DNA of 64,000 nt from Henricia sp. BOLD:AAB3569 (lineage: Eukaryota > Echinodermata > Asteroidea > Spinulosida > Echinasteridae), in assembly GCA_037783545.1 (NCBI GenBank), contig JBBELK010000060.1, positions 4,278,001 to 4,342,000 of the forward strand. Reading direction: 5' to 3'. Made by a program: the position numbers and the translations under genes. The notes under the pieces are model-generated. The model saw only the letters and a program-made list of their open reading frames with translations. It made no database searches and was not told the DNA's origin. Numbering within the stretch: the first letter of the stretch is position 1; each line of letters starts with the position of its first letter. Below, piece after piece: positions 56,614-64,000 of this stretch.

Positions 56614-57713
56614 CTTTGGCTCATTGCCTTAAATTTGTCCCAGTATGTCGTGATCTTTATAATTTAATGTACCAACGATGCACGCGTTTTATGTACGTAC
56701 CCGTGCAAATCAGTGATGAGCTCGCTGTACTAGTCTATTATAGCAGAAATTAAAACGACGTGTGTGCGGTGCGATATCAAAATTAAACAGCGCGGCTGTC
56801 TCAAGAGAGTCCCAATCATCCAACACCTCGGGGTCATTAGTTTTCACTATTTCCCATAAAACCATGTTGTATTTGTATACTATTTATAATAGCTGCCAGG
56901 TGAAATATTGGTTTGATGTCCACACTGCTTGTCTCGTTTATTTGGGCGTAAAGTTCGGATGAATTGTGCAGTTACCAAGCCAGTAATTGGCAAATTAGGT
57001 TATTGTCCTTAGCTAAACACCGCTTTATCTTGTTAAAGGTGTGTTGATGCTATGTAGCGCATGCGCATGGTGGTACTTTTAAAAACTAGAAGTGTAAACT
57101 TTTGGATCTGAAAGACAGGTTTAATTTCAGGTTGGCTTCAAGAAGAAGTTAATTTTCCCCATTCAAAAACCGCATCTTTAGAACTTTATAAGGCACAGTG
57201 ATTTTTGTTCACCTTTTCCTTGCGTAAAAGCCATTGCAGGTGTCAATTCCACATGACATGTTTACGCTCCGCCCATTTCTATTGTGCGTCCTTTGTTAAA
57301 CTGTCACACCCGCGAGCTTGGATTAATAAGGTGCGTGACATGTAACATGTGATCCGAGTGGGGCTAAAGTACACCGCAGCAAACCAAAGAACGCCGAGAA
57401 TAATTGGCAGTCCGTAAGTCCCGCCCACAATAAAGAGCCAAACGCTAGCACACGGCCAACGTGCTTGTGTGTTATCTTCCTCCGTCGTTTAGTATACCAG
57501 TGTATACCACCAATGGTAAAAAAAACCACTCCATCCACGCATTACTACGTAGACGATTCAGTTTCTATTGTCAGGTAGTTCAGTTGAGCTCGTACTGCCA
57601 TGATCGCCCATTCCCGCGCTTTTGACGAGTTTTCTTCATGTTAAACTTTACCTACAGAACCTTGGAGTGGCCGGCCGTAGTCAACATACATTTCTCCGGC
57701 AGGGATAGCCAAC
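56614..57713. promoter_or_regulatory. Upstream flank of the sclerostin-like gene
   Basis: This is where the promoter and 5' UTR of the plus-strand gene starting at 57714 should lie. It includes a GC-richer stretch at 57230-57700 and a possible acceptor (TTTACCTACAG at about 57650) for a 5' UTR intron. No TATA box or initiator that I would rely on was seen, and no exon of another gene. Confidence 0.35.
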
Positions 57714-57951
57714 ATGTGGATTTCCGTGAGGAGTTTACGGCTGGGTGTGGTGATCTTGTGGAGCACAATACTGTGTAGTGGCAGCGGACTGGTGGTCGGT
57801 ACGGATAGAGGTATGGACACGGAAATTTTGCAGGATGACCCCACACTCGGAGGGGAAGTGAGCGGTAGAGGAGCACGCCCGAGAGAACGGGAGGAGCTCC
57901 AAGGACCTTTAATCGACACCGGTGAGGTGATAAGTCCGTCTGACGATGAAG
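57714..57951 (+). CDS. Sclerostin-like gene, exon 1
   Basis: It encodes the signal peptide and acidic N-terminal region (79 residues plus one base) and ends GATGAAG before the donor GTATGT. The ATG at 57714 is the first in frame and places a hydrophobic core at residues 10-22. Confidence 0.88.
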
Positions 57952-60900
57952 GTATGTTGAAGAGAACGGGTTTGATCCAAGCCGATGCCACGTCTATCGG
58001 TTAACGGGAGTCTGACATGCGGCGTGCACGCATGGGACCCTGTTCCATTGATATCACAGGTGTACATATAGACACACGGCAAAGGGCAGGCTTGAATGCA
58101 CTGACGCTGGTGCTTAACGGGCTATGCAGTCCGTACCACACACTCTGTGGGCATGTAAACAATAGAGGTCCATTGACCACGCAGGCAAGAGCTTATTCAA
58201 TATTCCCTGCCCTTCGAAAAAGAAAAGGTCTTTCACTAGAAGAACCTTTCCTTAGGCTCCACTAACCATTTGCTTATGGCGCAGTGCAGGTCGGAGTGCG
58301 CACGGATTTACCTTCATTGAAAGAACCAACTTTCACCCAGATTTGGTGCAACTAGATACAACAAATCTGGGCCAAGTTGCTATTTTAAACACTTTGTCGA
58401 AGGAAAATGGAAAGATTTAATAAAGTGCTACATTAAGAAATCTGTGCTGGTCAATGTTGTCATTGTACAGAACAATCATAATCGTACCCAACACAAAGTA
58501 GCAGAAAAAGTGAAGTTGTGGGAACACACGATTTGGATGAAAGCGTGGCCAAAAGGGAACCGAGCGTGTCGCAGCGCAACAATTCAGAGACCTGTATTTT
58601 AATCACAATTATTCATGGTTGAGCTTTACAGAGTATACCGGCTGCCATTGTGTCCGTGGACAATTGCCATTCAACTGCCGAACAAAAAAATCGCACACCG
58701 GCTCGGCAGTTGAGTGTAAGGGCCCACTGTGCTCGCTACAGTGCGTGTCCCAGTCCCGGTTTCTATTGGCCTGTGTGTGTGTAAGCGAGTGTGAGAACCC
58801 GTCAACTTCGGAGTTGGCCCCTGTGGGCGCCTTGACAGATATTCACTGCCCTGCACGTGCACCCTTGGCACGGAAAGTGTTTCGCGCGCTCAGTCTTGGC
58901 CCGCAGTCAGTATGCCACAGAGGGCGTTAAGTTTTTTTGCGAATTATTCAGACACAGAAGCCAAAATAAGTTGACGCATCTAAAATATCTTCTCTTGGAA
59001 GTGGTACTAAATATTAAGACATGATTCTTGTACCGATTCAGCTGTTCTGTGCCTTATTTTTAAAACCATTTTTATGAGGTTGGTTAGCCTACGTCTCGCA
59101 AAGACGACAATGAGGCAAGTTACACGGAGAAGTCAATAGTCTACAGATATTACAGATATAGATAGATCTAACATAGATCTAACAAAATTTACAAAGCATT
59201 TCTGGAAATTCCCCTCTGTTCAGTAAGCACACACCCTTTGTAGGCACAACAATATCGGCTTACTCCAGGAGTTTTCAACATCCGAATTGTTACTTCGTTA
59301 TAATTTGCCGCTGGTCTTGTATTTTATACATTTCTTGGACGGTCATTTCAGTGCACGCATTTTCATTATTAATTATGTACTTCTCAAACCTCAAAAATCA
59401 ATATGATTTTTCACACACCAAAGGGAGTCAGGATTATCTTTAACTTCCTATAGGGTGTGTGGAAATCGTATTGATTTATTAAGTATTAAATGCTAACGAC
59501 AAGTGCTATTCAGCTTCTTACAACACAAGGGTTGTGGAAGCAAACCCGCGGACCCCGTGCCAGCCCTTTTCAGTAAGGTCATGGGTAAAAGTAGTTAAAG
59601 GCCCTATAGATGATCTGTTTTTTAGCGATTCAGGGGAAACAAACCACTACTAGGCCTATAAATCAAAAGAAGGACATTGATCAACAAACTCATCCGAAGA
59701 AATTTCAGCTCTGTCAATTGTACCACGTTTTCCAAAAACATGAAAATCCATATGCGTTTTGCCAGTCTTGGAGAGGTGTTTCATATTCGTTCTCGGTCGG
59801 TCGCGTACTCTGTGGCTCGCGTCATGCACTCTGTGGCGCACGTGTGTGGGTGTGCGCGCGACCCATAGAAAACGCGTCGCGTTGCAACAGCACACACGCA
59901 GTAATGTACATAGCGCCCATTTCGGACCGCCCATTTCGGACTGCCCAGATGAGAAGTAAATCGTTTGCAAACGATCTAAATAATTTCATCATCATGGACT
60001 GTTTTCTGGTAAAATTATATTTTCTCGGGAGGAAACATTTAATTGGACAGTTGCTACCAGTTCAATCTTTACTTTGAGTAAGGTTTCCCTGTCAACTCGT
60101 TAATTAACTTTTGGGGTCATCGCAAATTATACAGAGGGCTTTTAAGTAGATGTACATGTACCCACCATGCATGCACATGGATTCATTGTGCTTGCTATAA
60201 CGTACCCTACGTGCTTGTTATAGTTCCATGCCAGTATGAATGGTTGCTTTTCTTCCTTAAAGAGCAAAAGTACTGTGTCAGGCACCTAATCTGCCACTAT
60301 ATCATGAATATGATATTTACGGCATTGCGCACACACGTTGGTAAAGAAGTCTAAACAAGATCTGGTGTGAAGACATCAATCTGTGCTGCGTGTTGCGTGT
60401 ACGTTTTGACGTAAAGTACATCTATTATAAAACTCTACATGATTCTAAATGGCCTGGAAACCCAAAATGTTTCCAGGACGTCCTTGAAAATCTCTCTGCT
60501 TGAAGTGTATCGAACTAGGAATTCAGGGTTTGCAAAAGTGGTGATTCCAGACTTGTGACGATAATGATAAACACAATAGCTTAGTTTATCCTCGTGTGTT
60601 GATCTTTCTCTTTGCCCTGGTGCAGATAACCTGTCGTGCACAGAGCTTCGCAGCAAGAAGTACATCTCGGACGGATATTGCACAAGCGCCAGACCCATCA
60701 CAGAGGTGGTGTGCGCCGGGGAGTGCGTGCCCAGCTCTCTGCTGGACCTGGGCGCCGAGTACAGGAAATTGTGGGCTGCAACCAAGACCAAGGATTGGCG
60801 GTGCGTTGACGATGTTGTGAAGCATCGCCGGGTGCACCTGCTCTGCGAAAACGGCGAGATACGGACTTATAGGATTCGCACGGTCAAGAGCTGCAAGTGC

Positions 60901-61110
60901 AAGCGTTACGAACAGGGGCAAAATGATGCCGACAGGAAAATCATCGATGAAAACGATGAAAACGAGGAAGAGGACACGCGGAGCAGAGTAGAGAGGAGGC
61001 AGGACAGGCGGGATGACAGGATGGAGAACTCTGAAAGGGAAAACCGGCGGCCCGATAGGAAGAAGAGACACATTAGAACCCATGAGGAGGACACCATCCC
61101 CTCCAGTTAG
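57714..61110 (+). CDS. Sclerostin-domain secreted BMP/Wnt antagonist (SOST/SOSTDC1-like)
   Basis: Two exons (57714-57951, 60626-61110) join in frame to 240 residues. Residues 1 to about 25 form a signal peptide (LGVVILWSTILCSGSG). Residues 26-79 are an acidic, low-complexity propeptide-like stretch. Residues 80-175 are a C-terminal cystine-knot domain with eight cysteines (84, 98, 109, 113, 139, 153, 169, 171). It includes NLSCTELRS, VCAGEC, DWRCVDD and CKCKRY, which match sclerostin and SOSTDC1 closely. The intron sits just before the knot. In the family these are extracellular monomers that bind BMPs and/or LRP5/6. The loop between Cys113 and Cys139, where sclerostin has PNAIG and SOSTDC1 PNWIG, reads SSLLDLGAEYRKLW, so the Asn-x-Ile LRP-docking motif is absent. 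The tail (176-240) is unusually long: acidic, then Arg/Lys-rich (RRPDRKKRH). SOST versus SOSTDC1 cannot be decided. Confidence 0.92.
57952..60625 (+). other. Intron of the sclerostin-like gene
   Basis: A 2.67-kb intron. It holds moderately GC-rich sequence at 58000-58300 and 58620-58930 whose open frames lack family motifs, and an inverted pair (AATCAATATGATTTTTCACA near 59397 against CACACC...GTATTGATT near 59455). At 60060-60190 there is a fragment of the CTTGTC...CAACTCGTTAATTAA dispersed family. Confidence 0.7.
60626..61110 (+). CDS. Sclerostin-like gene, exon 2 (terminal)
   Basis: It starts after TTTGCCCTGGTGCAG and completes the split Asp codon. It encodes the entire cystine-knot domain and the charged tail and stops at TAG (61108-61110). 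Confidence 0.93.
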
Positions 61111-64000
61111 ACATTGGCAAACATTTGCTTTCTGTACATAAATTTATAAATACAAGTCGGCCAAGCCGGTGATTTAACGCCCTTAAGATGGACCAATGCC
61201 CCTCAACACGTACATTTGACTGGGTCCTACAGATTGATAAACCACCCGATATACATGGACTTCAAATCCTGACACGCACTGCCCGTCAACGTCTGCCTTG
61301 TTGATGCCAGAAATGTTCATCAACGTATACGACAGCACGCCATCTCTAACGGAGTTGTTACTGTTGGCTGCAGAGTGTGTTCACTTTTTTCGAGTACATG
61401 TACATCCCAGTACTTAGTACCTCACCAGGATTTTACGCCACGACCTTGGTGCCACCTCATGGTCTAAGCACAGTACATGACGACAACATTCAACGGATTT
61501 GTTTGCACTTCGGTGTGGTTTGACTGGTAACCCAGTACAACTACATCAACCTTGTTTGTGGGGGATACTCGACCGGACAACTGATGTTCGACCTCCTGGA
61601 CACCAAAATGTGCTTTCCCCGGAAAAGGGGTGAACCCGAGTGCACTTGTAGGTCTTGTACTTCACCTGTAAATAGTGTTATATTTTATTTCTTGCTAACA
61701 GCATACTGTATTCGTTGGCATGTAAAATTAAGAAGAACCCCAGTCTGGCTTGAAGGGCCGGGGTCGGATCATTGACGTGTTCGTTGTAACATAACACTGC
61801 CATTTGAGGTACTGTGGATAAAACATGTAAAAATTAGCATGAAGGAAAACAAGGCGTAAGGAAAGTGATGCCTGACAGTCTGGACGTAACTGGGCCGCAC
61901 ATGGAGTCGCCGAGATGGGGACCGTTTGAAACTGAGTGACATCGGTCGCGCATGCGCACCACGTCTGCACTGCTCCTGTCTAGATTCCTCACCTGTCGAA
62001 TTTGAATATGTACTTATGACGATTTCGCAGGTCCGGTAGCCTCCAATGCCGACGCTAACGTTTGCGGTCACCTTTTCGACATTTTCCACACTCGCTTTTC
62101 GTTTAGCAATTTGATATTCTCTCTTTCACTTTCACGTCGTTATGGTTCATGTTAAGAAAATGTAGCAGCAAAATAACTGTCGTACATGGTTGCTGCCAAA
62201 GCTCGGATTTTAAATGTCAAAAACACCGATGTTTGGCGAGAAAAATTAGAAGAGTCGTCAAAAACAATGCGTCAAGAACTATGTGTCTTCTTGTGGCTAC
62301 CTGACCTACGAGTTATCAAGTGACGTAGGGGGGAACCAGATTAGTTGTTAACTGTACAGGATTATCTTCTTTGTACTTGGTATCTGTCTGCGTGTATTAT
62401 CGCTATTTTGCTGTATAAAAGCCACTCTTCTTTGAAGAATGTGGTAGTACGAAACAATACATAAAAACCACTTACAGATTCTTACCATTTCTGCATCATC
62501 CGACACCATCGCATCGTTAAAAATGATTCCACCTTTTCACTGACCTTCGTCTTTTTGTACCACAGCTTTTCTGTGAGGTATTGTTTTAAATATCCTGCAA
62601 GTGTCAATCCTTTGTAACGAATTGCAGGTCGGAACGTGAGACAATTGAATCCGTTTCAGCTTGCCACAGTTGTAAATTTTATAGACCACCAAAAGTGCTG
62701 TAAGTACCATGGTGCCCGTTGTACATATATCTTTATATTACTGCCATTTGTATATTTTGTACCACTCATTTATAACCAGTGATAGAGTCAATCGCCGAAA
62801 ACGATAACAATCAGTATTTACAAATGATATTGTTAATTTTTAATTCTTCTCCTTTCTGTGTTCGATGTTACAATCTCGTTTTACACTGTACCGCCAGAAT
62901 TAGTGGAGGCCCACTGCTATATGTTCAGCTCTCATTTTAGCATGCAGTGTAGTTGTACAAAGTATTCACGCGGTTTCTAATTTCCATGATGATTATTTTA
63001 TTAATCTGAAACTATAAATAGATACTTATAGTAGGGTCAATATTTCTAAATGTCTGTCACATTTTTTGTCTAATTGAAGTTCAGATTCTAGCAAACCGGC
63101 AAATGTGTCTCACTCCTTAAAATACAAAATACTCAACGCAAATGTTCCACACAGTCATGATAATTCCTGGCCAACTACACATGTACATGTAGGTCCTATC
63201 GCTTGGAATGTCAGTATGTCTTTGCAAAATTTGAGTTTTTAAAACATAAATAACTTAGCACAACAAAACATAAAATAGCATCACCTGTTACTTCGCAATA
63301 TAATCATTTTGTCCATGCATGATGGTCGGTTTACAAGTTATGAACGAATTATCAATACAGTTTTTATTTTATATATTGCTGTTCAAATTGTCAACACCCC
63401 ATTGTTTAACTATTAGCACAGGTATGTATGATATTGTTATATATTTTTATTTATTTCAAATATCAAAGTATTCTAGAAGGAACTGTAGGGGAATCGAAAG
63501 ATAATTATCCCATGCAACAATCCATATTTATGCAAAAAGCGCCCTTTTTATACAAGCCTAGGTTGACATATCCTGCCATACATGCAAAATGTAATATTTC
63601 CTTGAGTTCTGTAACAGAGTGGCTGAAATCACAATGATATCTTTTTACGTAAATTGCAAAAGAGAAAATAACCCTCGCTAAATACGATCAGTTAATGGCA
63701 AAAGCAATCCTCTTCAAAAAAGTTCGGTTTATTTCACACGGTTATCTTTCGCATATTTACATGTCTCAATCAACTTGAAAAATTACAATCGGCCAGGTGC
63801 TCTGTTTACTTAGCGATTGAGTACTCTTCTTTTCTGCATCCGCTTCGATACACTTTTAACTTCCAAAATGGAATACGCACGCTTGCGTTACGTTACTTTT
63901 CACGTATTTTCAAAGGGGTCAAAGGTTATCTCTGGTGAATCAAACTTTGGAATTCCTATGGCGTTGCTATTAAACGCACACAGCACACTTTGGAACTACA
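61111..64000. other. Downstream flank of the sclerostin-like gene
   Basis: It probably contains the 3' UTR at its left. No clear AATAAA was found close to the stop; weak variants such as ATAAAT occur near 61140. A fragment of the dispersed ATGCAA/CTGTAACAGAGTGGCTGAAA family lies at 63540-63640. No further exon was recognised. Confidence 0.45.

Noticed and set aside
58017-58930. Two open frames in the sclerostin-like intron
   Set aside because: The gene model splices over them with fitting phase, and neither resembles a known protein.
1-64000. LTR, retroviral, Polinton or LINE coding regions
   Set aside because: No reverse transcriptase, integrase, capsid or polymerase motifs were seen in the translated frames; the repeats found are non-autonomous DNA elements and SINEs.

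Overview
This is a eukaryotic, AT-rich, mostly non-coding window. Genes are split by introns of hundreds to thousands of bases, and much of the rest is short non-autonomous DNA transposons, tRNA-derived SINEs and minisatellites. The gene set (a sclerostin/SOSTDC1-type cystine-knot protein, a triple TM2-domain protein, a Rab GTPase), the many copies of the palindromic word TAGGCCTATA and the TTAA-flanked MITEs suggest a marine invertebrate deuterostome. An echinoderm is my first guess; a hemichordate or cephalochordate is also possible. This is inference; no species marker was seen.

Layout. 1-5 kb: an inverted 21-bp minisatellite and, on the minus strand, one probable first coding exon of an extended-synaptotagmin-like membrane protein whose remainder would lie off the left edge. 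6.6-11.8 kb: a three-exon plus-strand gene for a 408-residue protein with three TM2 domains, its first exon sitting inside a long CCCTCACGAGTC minisatellite field. 14.2-27.9 kb: a six-exon minus-strand Rab GTPase gene (235 residues, C-terminal CC) whose introns are packed with MITEs. 28-57 kb: no confident gene. This stretch holds at least ten recognisable repeat families, several as inverted or foldback copies, and two weak exon candidates near 35 kb. 57.7-61.1 kb: a two-exon plus-strand gene for a secreted sclerostin-domain protein of 240 residues. 61-64 kb: its downstream flank.

The three confident genes were assembled by hand: each splice junction has GT/AG ends and keeps the reading frame, and each assembled protein has the expected family motifs. 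They are not an operon and have no evident shared pathway. The Rab acts in vesicle traffic, the TM2 protein is an integral membrane protein of unknown role, and the sclerostin-like protein is a predicted extracellular BMP/Wnt antagonist.

Most other open frames in the window are low-complexity translations of minisatellites, homopolymer runs or MITE interiors. No LTR, retroviral, Polinton or other virus-like element, no functional tRNA or rRNA gene and no CRISPR array was recognised.
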